Shown here in pieces: positions 6,899 through 12,510 of a DNA stretch of 13,007 nucleotides. The stretch lies in assembly GCA_023424215.1 (NCBI GenBank), contig JAFAEC010000029.1, positions 1 through 13,007 of the forward strand. The letters run 5' to 3'. How positions within the stretch are numbered: the stretch's first letter is position 1; each line of letters starts with the position of its first letter. This DNA comes from Pseudomonadota bacterium (GTDB lineage Bacteria > Pseudomonadota > Alphaproteobacteria > Caulobacterales > Caulobacteraceae). The notes beneath the pieces were generated by a model that made no database searches, had not been told where the DNA came from, and saw nothing but the letters and a program-made list of their open reading frames with translations. Made by a program: the position numbers and the translations under genes.

Positions 6899-7882
6899 CT
6901 ACTGCACCGTCTCGACGTTCACGCCGCGCTGCTCCAGCAGGCTCTGCACGCTGTCGTCGCCGGCGAGGTGGGCGGCGCCGACGGCGACGAAGGCTGTGCC
7001 CTCGCCGGCCAGCAGCTGCTGGATCTGGCCGGCCCAGTCGGCGTTCCGGCGCACCAGCAGGGCCTGGTAGATCTCCTCGCTCTCCTCGCGCATGTCGCCG
7101 ACGCCCAGCTCCTCGATCACGGCGACGTCGCCGCGGGCCCAGGCCTCGACCAGCCGGTCCAGCTCGACCGGGGCGTCCTCGAAGGCGTCGAGGGTGCTGG
7201 TCAGGAAGGCCATCTGGTCGGCCTCGGGGAAGCCGGCGAGGATGCGCACCTGTTTGTCGATGGTCTCGAAGCCCTTGACCGGCTTGCCGGCCGCCTCGGC
7301 GCGGGCCTTGAGGATCAGCTCCACCCCCGACTGCGGGTCGTAGCCGGCGCGCTGCAGCGGCGCGATCGACAGGGTCAGGGCGGCCAGCCAGGGCCGCAGG
7401 TTGTCCATGGCGACGGCGTTGGCGCCGATCATCCGGGCCGCATTGTCGAACAGGGTCAGTTCGCCCGACGACAGCTTCAGCGACAGGCGCTGGCTCGGGT
7501 CGACGCCGTGCTGCTGGATCAGCGGCACGAGGGCGGCCTGGTCGTCGGGGTTGGAGATCTCCAGCCACAGCTCGTCGGCCTCGGCGAAGGCGCGCTCGAC
7601 GCGCTCCGATCCCCAGGCCGTGGTCGGGCGCAGCATGTGGACGGTGCCGAACAGGTAGATGGTCGAGTCGGCGTCGCGGACCACCCACAGGGCGGGTCCG
7701 GTCCCGTCGGCGCGCGGGATGGCCGGCAGCTCGACGGCGGCCGGCGCGGGGGCCGCCGCCGTCGCCTGGGCGAAGGCCTCCGCCGGCTGGAAGGCGATGG
7801 CGGCGGCGAGGCCCAGGCCCAGGGCGGTCCCAAGGGCGGCGCGGGCGACGCCGGCGGCGAGGCGGAGCGGGCGGAAGGTCAT
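6899..7882 (-). CDS. TraB/GumN family exported protein
   Basis: The 327-residue protein has an N-terminal signal sequence (charged start, then a hydrophobic stretch at about 10-38 ending AEAFAQA) and a TraB/GumN domain from about residue 63 to the end. Hallmarks are TIYLFGTVHML with Gly79 and His82, a conserved acidic ELWLEI segment, and a C-terminal AVGAAHLAGDDSV with His305, the paired G-x-x-H motifs of the family. Members are related to Tiki-type metalloproteases, so a periplasmic or membrane-side hydrolase role is plausible but not shown here. The ATG at 7882 overlaps the stop of the XRE gene as ATGA, so translation is probably coupled. It is the last gene of a three-gene unit with a membrane protein and an XRE regulator. 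The substrate is unknown. Confidence 0.88.
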   Translation of the reverse strand: MTFRPLRLAAGVARAALGTALGLGLAAAIAFQPAEAFAQATAAAPAPAAVELPAIPRADGTGPALWVVRDADSTIYLFGTVHMLRPTTAWGSERVERAFAEADELWLEISNPDDQAALVPLIQQHGVDPSQRLSLKLSSGELTLFDNAARMIGANAVAMDNLRPWLAALTLSIAPLQRAGYDPQSGVELILKARAEAAGKPVKGFETIDKQVRILAGFPEADQMAFLTSTLDAFEDAPVELDRLVEAWARGDVAVIEELGVGDMREESEEIYQALLVRRNADWAGQIQQLLAGEGTAFVAVGAAHLAGDDSVQSLLEQRGVNVETVQ

Positions 7883-8082
7883 GCGGCGGTTTCCTCGTCG
7901 GAGAAGATGGATTCGATGGGCTGGCCGAACACCCGGGCGATCCGGAAGGCCAGCGGCAGTGAGGGGTCGTAGCGCCCGGTCTCGAGCGCGTTGACGGTCT
8001 GGCGCGACACCCCCAGCGCCTCGGCCAGATGGGCCTGGCTCCAGTTGCGCTCGGCGCGCAGCACCTTGAGACGGTTGTTCAT
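7879..8082 (-). CDS. Small XRE-family transcriptional regulator
   Basis: This 67-residue protein is essentially one lambda-repressor-like helix-turn-helix domain: RAERNWSQAHLAEALGVSRQ at 9-28 is the two-helix DNA-binding unit, followed by TVNALETGRYDPSLPLAFRI and the ending VFGQPIESIF. This matches the short YgzD/XRE type that lacks a ligand domain and usually acts as a dimer. The ATG at 8082 has GAGGG overlapping the stop of the membrane-protein gene, with the coding ends 10 nt apart; its own stop overlaps the TraB/GumN start. Short regulators of this type are often encoded beside small membrane proteins and repress their own operon; that this one does so is inferred from the two inverted repeats at the head of the unit. 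What signal releases repression cannot be read from the sequence. Confidence 0.92.
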   Translation of the reverse strand: MNNRLKVLRAERNWSQAHLAEALGVSRQTVNALETGRYDPSLPLAFRIARVFGQPIESIFSDEETAA

Positions 8083-8092
8083 CGGGCCGCCC

Positions 8093-8566
8093 TCACCGGC
8101 GCCGCCACCACCACCACGCCCAGGCGAGGGTGTAGCCGGCGACCATGAGCAGGGCGAGGATGGCGGCGCCGGTGGCCATGTAGGCGGCCGGGTCGGTGCG
8201 TTCGCCGAACCAGGACGGCAGCTGCAAGGCGGCCGCGTGTGGTGTCGAGGCGAGAATGACGAGGACGCCGCCCACCGCCATGCCGCCGCAGCCGCCCCAG
8301 AACCAGGCCGACTTGTGGGCTTCGCGCGCCGCCTCGTCGATGGCGCGCATCCAGCCGATGGTGATGGCCATGGCCCCGCTCATGCTCACCACGGCGACGC
8401 CGGTCGAGATCCAGAAGGCGATCCGCTCGACGTCGACCTCGGCGCCCTGCGCCGATAGCCGGGCGACGAAAAATCCGACGACGACCATCGCGACAACGAC
8501 CAGCGCCACAAGGGCGAGGAAGCCAAGCAGGGTGTAGAGGGCGACGCGCTTGAGACCTTGGGCCAT
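8093..8566 (-). CDS. Four-helix integral membrane protein of unknown function
   Basis: The 157-residue protein has four clear hydrophobic segments at about 11-34, 48-71, 89-107 and 128-152, and ends in a striking AWAWWWWRRR tail. No enzymatic motif is visible. A charged loop between helices 2 and 3 (MRAIDEAAREAHKSAW) may face the cytoplasm; the orientation is inferred. The ATG at 8566 is chosen because AAGGA (8579-8583) lies 12 nt upstream; a TTG at 8596 would add 10 residues but falls inside the putative operator. It is the first gene of the unit with the XRE regulator and TraB/GumN protein. Comparable membrane protein plus short XRE pairs are common in bacteria, with the membrane partner mostly uncharacterised. 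It could sense membrane state or modulate the regulator, but nothing in the sequence proves this. Confidence 0.82.
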   Translation of the reverse strand: MAQGLKRVALYTLLGFLALVALVVVAMVVVGFFVARLSAQGAEVDVERIAFWISTGVAVVSMSGAMAITIGWMRAIDEAAREAHKSAWFWGGCGGMAVGGVLVILASTPHAAALQLPSWFGERTDPAAYMATGAAILALLMVAGYTLAWAWWWWRRR

Positions 8567-8578
8567 GGCAGGCAAACA

Positions 8579-8599
8579 TCCTTGTCGAAATGACAAGGA
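8579..8599. promoter_or_regulatory. 8-bp inverted repeat at the start of the membrane protein-XRE operon
   Basis: TCCTTGTC (8579-8586) and GACAAGGA (8592-8599) are a perfect inverted repeat around GAAAT. It covers the predicted transcription start and the Shine-Dalgarno of the membrane-protein gene on the minus strand, a typical repressor-operator position. If transcribed it could also fold into a hairpin hiding AAGGA. Confidence 0.5.
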
Positions 8600-8600
8600 C

Positions 8601-8641
8601 GCTTTACCCGGCCGATCTCGATGATGTCAAGCGTGCTTGTC
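8601..8641 (-). promoter_or_regulatory. Predicted promoter and second operator of the membrane protein-XRE operon
   Basis: On the minus strand TTGACA (8625-8630) is followed after 18 nt by TAAAGC (8601-8606), a good fit to TTGACA and to the Caulobacter -10 (TANAWC). The -35 is embedded in a near-palindrome, GACAAGC and GCTTGAC separated by 2 nt (8626-8641, 6 of 7 pairs). Its GACAAG half-site also occurs in the inverted repeat at 8579-8599. Confidence 0.45.
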
Positions 8642-8643
8642 TA

Positions 8644-10059
8644 TCATTCGGCCGCGACGTCCTCGTCGAGGCTGATCAGCCGCTCGGCGGCGGGCTCGCC
8701 GCCCGGGAGGGGTACGGATTCGACATTGCGCAGGCTGCGGATCACCGCCGTGTGCTTGCGGCTGACGTCGGAAACCTTGTTCTTGGCCTCGTCCAGCTTC
8801 TTGTCGACGGCGTGCAGGGCGTCGCCGTAGCGCTCGAACGCGGTCTTCACCTTGCCCAGCTCGGTCCACACCTCGCTCGACTTCTTCTGGATCTGCAGCG
8901 AGCGGAAGCCGACCCGCAGGCTGTTGAGCAGGGCGGTCAGGTTGCTGGGCCCCGCCACCTCGACCCGATACTTCGCCCGCAGTTCGGCGACGAAGCCGTC
9001 GCGGCGCACTATTTCGGCGAACAGCCCCTCGGTCGGCAGGTAGAGGTAGGCGAAGTCTGTCGAGTGCGGCGGGTGGATGTATTTGTCCGCCACCAACTTC
9101 GCCTGGGCCGTCACCGCCTTCTCCAGCGCCTTGCCGGCGAGCTCGACGGCGGCCGGGTCCGCGGACTCCTGCGCGGCCAGCAGACGGTGGTAGTCCTCGT
9201 GCGGGAATTTGCAGTCGATGGGCAGCCAGACCTGGCCCTGGTCGTCGTGGCCCGGGAGGCGCACGGCGAAGTCGACGCGCTCGGGGCTGCGCGGGCGGAT
9301 GGCTACTTGGGCGGCGTATTGCTCGCCGCTGAGGGTGTCCTCGAGCAGGGCGCCGAGCTGGACCTCGCCCCAGGTGCCGCGAGACTTCACATTGGTCAGC
9401 ACCCGCTTCAGGTCGCCGACGCCGGTGGCCAGCGTCTGCATCTCGCCAAGCCCCTTCTGCACCGACTCCAGCCGGTCCGAGACCTGCTTGAAGCTGGCGT
9501 CGAGCCGCTGGTCGAGGGTCGACTGCAGCTTCTCGTCGACGGTCGCCCGCATCTGCTCCAGCTTGGCTTCGTTCTCCTTGCGCAGCTGCTCCATGTTGGC
9601 GGTCAGCACGGCGCGGACCTTCTCCAGCTCCTCGCCCATGGCCTTGCGGCCCTCGGCCTGCTGCTGCTGCAGGGTCTCGACCAGCTTCAACACCGTCTGG
9701 TTGGTCTCCGACAGCCGCTTGTGCTGGCCGTCGGCGAGGTCCGTGCCGATCTTCTGCTGCAGTTCGGCGAAGCCGGTGAAATGGGTGGTCAGGTTGGCGG
9801 CCAGCCCGCCGACCCGCTGATCGAGGCTGTCGCTCAGGGCCTTGAGCGCGCCCTGCAGCTCCTGTCGCTGGGTGGCCGCGTTCTGCCCCGCCTCGGCGCG
9901 CAGGCCGGCCATCTCCCGGCTGAGCGCGGCCAGCAGCCGGTCGTCCTCGCCGGAGCGGGCAGCGCGGCGCGCGGCCTGCAGGGCGAGGCTGGAGACGACC
10001 ACGGCCGCCGCGGCGGCGACGAGGGTCAGGACGGAGATCACGGGCAGAAGGGCGTTCAT
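8644..10059 (-). CDS. rmuC: DNA recombination protein RmuC
   Basis: The 471-residue protein has the RmuC layout. Residues about 5-30 form one N-terminal hydrophobic helix likely to anchor it in the inner membrane. About 35-215 is heptad-like, charged and Gln-rich, suggesting a long coiled coil. From about 225 to 440 comes the conserved RmuC domain, beginning RGTWGEVQLGALLED and including WLPIDCKFP (Asp282, Lys284). RmuC was first identified in E. coli as limiting inversion at short inverted repeats and its domain resembles nucleases; the catalytic role remains inferred. The final residues are acidic (SLDEDVAAE). The ATG at 10059 has AAGGA 7 nt upstream. The stop at 8644 sits at the edge of the promoter of the next operon. 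A possible tiny ORF ends inside its Shine-Dalgarno. Confidence 0.93.
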   Translation of the reverse strand: MNALLPVISVLTLVAAAAAVVVSSLALQAARRAARSGEDDRLLAALSREMAGLRAEAGQNAATQRQELQGALKALSDSLDQRVGGLAANLTTHFTGFAELQQKIGTDLADGQHKRLSETNQTVLKLVETLQQQQAEGRKAMGEELEKVRAVLTANMEQLRKENEAKLEQMRATVDEKLQSTLDQRLDASFKQVSDRLESVQKGLGEMQTLATGVGDLKRVLTNVKSRGTWGEVQLGALLEDTLSGEQYAAQVAIRPRSPERVDFAVRLPGHDDQGQVWLPIDCKFPHEDYHRLLAAQESADPAAVELAGKALEKAVTAQAKLVADKYIHPPHSTDFAYLYLPTEGLFAEIVRRDGFVAELRAKYRVEVAGPSNLTALLNSLRVGFRSLQIQKKSSEVWTELGKVKTAFERYGDALHAVDKKLDEAKNKVSDVSRKHTAVIRSLRNVESVPLPGGEPAAERLISLDEDVAAE

Positions 10060-10069
10060 GCTCCGTTCC

Positions 10070-10174
10070 TTACCGGGAGTCGCGTCGCGTCGCCACGCGG
10101 CAGAGAAACCGCAGGCCGTCCGGGGTCCGCCAATGCTGGCGGCCGCGTTCGAACGCCTCCCAAGCCTTCGTCAC
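10070..10174 (-). CDS. Possible 34-residue ORF upstream of rmuC
   Basis: A small reading frame starts with GTG at 10174, 7 nt after a GGAG, and ends with TAA at 10070-10072. Its stop codon forms part of the rmuC Shine-Dalgarno (TAAGGA). The predicted product begins MTKAWEAFERGRQHWRTPDG and is basic. About 85 % of codons end in G or C, as in the neighbouring genes. The frame is open further upstream to two more GTG codons without a ribosome site. I recognise no family. It could be a coupled leader peptide, a small protein, or chance; the start signal and stop/SD overlap are the only support. Confidence 0.28.
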   Translation of the reverse strand: MTKAWEAFERGRQHWRTPDGLRFLCRVATRRDSR

Positions 10175-10352
10175 AGGGCGCTCCACATCGTTCACCACCG
10201 GAGGGCAGGCTATTCGCCCCCTACGTCAGTTCCGGACGCAGGCGCCGCGTCGCGGCGGCGTCCTGAACGGAGCCGTATCCCCATTGTCGCGCATATCGAC
10301 GCTGTCGACCCGGGATGTCGCGCTTGTAGCCGCCGGGATATAGCGCTTGTCC
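10175..10352. other. Intergenic region between recR and the rmuC leader
   Basis: Together with the possible small ORF this fills the 293-nt gap between recR and rmuC. I see no recognisable RNA gene and no hairpin followed by a T tract. It holds a short inverted repeat (TCGAC-GCT-GTCGA, 10296-10308) and the imperfect direct repeat listed separately. A promoter for rmuC is presumably here but no convincing -35/-10 pair was found. Confidence 0.5.
10310..10350. repeat. Imperfect tandem direct repeat, period 23
   Basis: CCGGGATGTCGCGCTTGT (10310-10327) recurs as CCGGGATATAGCGCTTGT (10333-10350), 16 of 18 bases identical. It lies just downstream of the recR stop. TGTCGCGC also occurs at 10285-10292. 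The role is unknown. Confidence 0.5.
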
Positions 10353-10955
10353 TCAGGCCGGCCGCCGGGCCCGCAGCGCCTGCACGATGGTGCCGTCGTC
10401 CAGCCAGTCCAGCTCGCCGCCGACAGGCACCCCGCGGGCCAGCGAGGTGATCTCGACGCCGGCCCCGGCGAGGCGCTCGGCCAGGTAGTGGGCCGTGGTC
10501 TGGCCGTCGACGGTGGCGGGCAGGGCCAGAACGACCTCCTTCGCCTCGCCGCCCCTCACCCGGCCGACCAGCTCGGCCACCCGCAGGGCGTCGGGGCCGA
10601 CGCCGTCGAGGGCCGAGAGCAGGCCGCCCAGCACATGGTACTTGCCGCGGAAGGCGCCCGACCGCTCCATGGCCCACAGCGCCCCCGCCTCCTCGACCAC
10701 GCAGATCAGGCCGTTGTCGCGCGATCCGTCCGAGCAGATCGAGCAGGGATCGCGGGTGTCGGGCGCGCCGCAGACGCTGCACGACACGACCTTGTCGGCG
10801 GTCTCCTGCAGGGAGGCGGCCAGCGGGACCAGCAACTGCTCGCGCTTCTTCAGCAGGGCCAGAGCCGCCCGGCGGGCCGAGCGCGGCCCCATGCCGGGCA
10901 GTTTGGCGAGCAGCGAGATCAGCCGCTCGATCTCGGGTCCGGCGGAGGCGGCCAC
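10353..10955 (-). CDS. recR: Recombination mediator protein RecR
   Basis: The 200-residue protein acts with RecF/RecO in loading RecA at single-strand gaps. It shows the expected order: an N-terminal helix-hairpin-helix (KLPGMGPRSARRAALAL, about 18-34), a four-cysteine zinc site (Cys59, Cys62, Cys71, Cys74), a Toprim domain (about 80-176, with CVVEEAGALWAMER) and a short C-terminal region containing LARGVPVGGELDWLDDGT, the usual RecR ending. Length is exactly typical. The start is GTG at 10955; no good Shine-Dalgarno precedes it, but no alternative upstream start exists and the 10-nt gap to ybaB suggests coupled translation. The ybaB-recR order is conserved across bacteria. Confidence 0.96.
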   Translation of the reverse strand: MAASAGPEIERLISLLAKLPGMGPRSARRAALALLKKREQLLVPLAASLQETADKVVSCSVCGAPDTRDPCSICSDGSRDNGLICVVEEAGALWAMERSGAFRGKYHVLGGLLSALDGVGPDALRVAELVGRVRGGEAKEVVLALPATVDGQTTAHYLAERLAGAGVEITSLARGVPVGGELDWLDDGTIVQALRARRPA

Positions 10956-10965
10956 GCGCGCGTCG

Positions 10966-11295
10966 TCAGAACAGCTTGGGCATGCCGGGGATGTTCATCC
11001 CCGCCATCGGGCCGGCCGCCTCGCGCATCAGGGCGGCGTTGACCTCGTCCAGCTTGCGCTTGGCGTCGGCATGGGCGGCGACGATCAGGTCGGCGAGGAT
11101 CTCGCCCTCGCCGGGGACCATCAGGCTGTCGTCGATGGTCACCGAGACGACCTCGCCCGGCCCCTTGAGGGCGATCGAGACGAGGCCGCCGCCGGAGGTG
11201 CCGGTGGCGGCGCTTTCGGCCATTTTCGCCTGGGCGTCCTGCAGTCGCTGCTGCATCGCCTGGGCCTGCTGCATCAGGGAGTTGAGGTCTTTCAT
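10966..11295 (-). CDS. ybaB: YbaB/EbfC family nucleoid-associated protein
   Basis: The 109-residue protein begins MKDLNSLMQQAQAMQQRLQ, the characteristic helical start of YbaB/EbfC, continues through the small beta-sheet core (GLVSIALKGPGEVVSVTIDD) and has a second long helix, ending in a Gly/Met/Pro-rich tail (MAGMNIPGMPKLF). These dimers bind DNA and are thought to help organise the nucleoid. The ATG at 11295 is chosen because it gives the family's normal N terminus; the open frame runs 23 codons further to 11364 but that part is unlike the family. The Shine-Dalgarno is weak (AGAGG only 2 nt away). It precedes recR by 10 nt. A palindromic promoter candidate lies about 115 nt upstream, shared with the divergent nitroreductase gene. 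Confidence 0.93.
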   Translation of the reverse strand: MKDLNSLMQQAQAMQQRLQDAQAKMAESAATGTSGGGLVSIALKGPGEVVSVTIDDSLMVPGEGEILADLIVAAHADAKRKLDEVNAALMREAAGPMAGMNIPGMPKLF

Positions 11296-11409
11296 GGCCT
11301 CTAGATAGGCGGTTCCGCGCGCGTGCGACAGGGGGCCCGGCGCGGCCGTGGCGGCGATCTGCAACAGAATTTGTTCCAGACCCTCTGGCGCGCGGGCCGC
11401 GACCTCCTA

Positions 11410-11438
11410 ATTGATACAGCACTTGTTGCTGTTTCAAT
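11410..11438. promoter_or_regulatory. 29-bp palindrome with promoter-like elements on both strands
   Basis: ATTGATACAGCA (11410-11421) and TGCTGTTTCAAT (11427-11438) pair in 11 of 12 positions around CTTGT. Plus strand: TTGATAC-N10-GCTGTTTC. Minus strand: TTGAAAC-N10-GCTGTATC. Both fit the Caulobacter layout TTGACGS-N10-14-GCTANAWC, so one symmetric element may drive the nitroreductase gene rightward and ybaB-recR leftward, and may also be the operator of an unknown dimeric regulator. No regulator gene lies nearby. Confidence 0.5.
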
Positions 11439-11453
11439 CCGGACGATGCTCCC

Positions 11454-12068
11454 ATGGCTTTCGACGCCCTTTCCTCCCGCGACACCCCACTGGCCGAGCC
11501 GGCGCTGGCCCAGCTGTTCACCGAGGCGCGCACCCGCAACGCCTGGTCCGACCGGCCGGTCTCCGGCGACCTGCTGCGCAGGCTGTACGACCTGACGAAG
11601 TTCGGGCCCACGGCGGTGAACAACACGCCGGCGCGCTTCGTCTTCGTCACCTCACCGGAGGCCAAGGCGCGGCTGATCCCGCTGATGAGCGAAGGCAACC
11701 AGGCCAAGACCCTGCAGGCGCCGGTGAACGTCATCGTCGGCATGGACCTCGATTTCCCCGACACCCTGCCCCGGCTGTTCCCGCACGCCCCGGGCGCGAA
11801 GGACTGGTTCGCAGACGAGGCCGCGCGCCGCGAGAGCGCCTTCCGCAACAGCTCGCTGCAGGGCGGCTACTTCCTCATGGCCGCCCGCGCGCTGGGCCTC
11901 GACGTCGGTCCGATGTCGGGCTTCGATCCGGACGGCGTGAAGGCGGAGTTCTTCCCGAACTCGGCGGTGGAGCCGAACTTCATCGTCAACCTCGGCTACG
12001 GCACCGACGAGAACCTGTGGCCGCGCTCGCCCCGGCTGACGTTCGAGGAGGCGGCGGAGATCCTCTAG
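11454..12068 (+). CDS. RutE-like nitroreductase family protein (malonic semialdehyde reductase type)
   Basis: The 204-residue protein matches the RutE/HadB subgroup of FMN-dependent nitroreductases: RTRNAWSDRPVSGDLLRRLY near the start, KFGPTAVNNTPARFVFV (about 49-65), SSLQGGYFLMAARALGLDVG (133-152), PMSGFDPDGVKAEFFP and a C-terminal VNLGYG. E. coli RutE, which is similar in length, reduces malonic semialdehyde to 3-hydroxypropionate in pyrimidine degradation. No other rut gene or RutR-type regulator is present here, so the substrate may differ. It is soluble, with no signal peptide. The ATG at 11454 has only a weak GGA 10-13 nt upstream; a short leader of about 13 nt is predicted. Its stop TAG shares a CTAG palindrome with the stop of the convergent cupin gene. 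Confidence 0.88.
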   Translation: MAFDALSSRDTPLAEPALAQLFTEARTRNAWSDRPVSGDLLRRLYDLTKFGPTAVNNTPARFVFVTSPEAKARLIPLMSEGNQAKTLQAPVNVIVGMDLDFPDTLPRLFPHAPGAKDWFADEAARRESAFRNSSLQGGYFLMAARALGLDVGPMSGFDPDGVKAEFFPNSAVEPNFIVNLGYGTDENLWPRSPRLTFEEAAEIL

Positions 12069-12460
12069 TCCGCGTCCAGATCCGTCTGGATCCACGTCGG
12101 CGAGTGATGGATGTCGATGGTCTGAAGCCGGCCCGGGCCGAGATTCTCGAACCGGTGCGGCACGCCCGCCGGCCCGAACACCACCTCGCCGGCGCTCGCG
12201 TCCAGCGTCGAATCCCCGACGAAGAAGCGGGCCCGGCCCTCGATGATGATGAAGGTCTCGTCGTAGGGGTGGACGTGCAGCCTCGGCCCCGCGCCGACGG
12301 TGTCGGTGCCGTAGGCCAGCACGGTGTTCTGTCCGCCGAGAACCACGCCGTTCAGGGACCCGCGCCACGGACCTTCCGCGGCCGGATCGAACAGCACGGC
12401 CTTGGCCGCGGGACGTCCATCGGGTGTGACGGTCGCCGGGTCGAAGTCTCTGCGCGCCAT
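12065..12460 (-). CDS. Single-domain cupin protein
   Basis: The 131-residue protein is a small cupin. Motif 1 is GPRLHVHPYDETFIIIEG, giving metal ligands His62, His64 and Glu68; motif 2 (GEVVFGPAGVPHRFEN) supplies His102. All four expected ligands are present, so a metal-binding, possibly enzymatic, barrel is likely. The substrate is not evident; small cupins include isomerases, dioxygenases and sugar-binding proteins. No signal peptide is present. ATG at 12460 is preferred over 12466 because AGGAG ends directly against the upstream ATG but lies 6 nt from the chosen one. It follows dnaX by about 50 nt on the same strand and may be read through from it. Its 3' end overlaps the nitroreductase gene by 4 nt. 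Confidence 0.88.
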   Translation of the reverse strand: MARRDFDPATVTPDGRPAAKAVLFDPAAEGPWRGSLNGVVLGGQNTVLAYGTDTVGAGPRLHVHPYDETFIIIEGRARFFVGDSTLDASAGEVVFGPAGVPHRFENLGPGRLQTIDIHHSPTWIQTDLDAD

Positions 12461-12510
12461 CTGCATCTCCTGTGGGACTTCCGTCCGCCTGCATCCGCCG
12501 AGGGAGCGGA

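Noticed and set aside
8567..8596. TTG start at 8596 for the membrane protein
   Set aside because: It lies inside the inverted repeat and near the predicted transcription start, and the extra ten residues add no recognisable feature; ATG at 8566 fits better.
11296..11364. 23-residue N-terminal extension of YbaB
   Set aside because: The family starts at MKDLNSL; the extension is unlike YbaB and lies in the leader.
11402..11409. Near-perfect Shine-Dalgarno (TAGGAGGT) on the minus strand
   Set aside because: No start codon follows at a usable distance and no sensible frame opens there; probably coincidence within the divergent promoter region.
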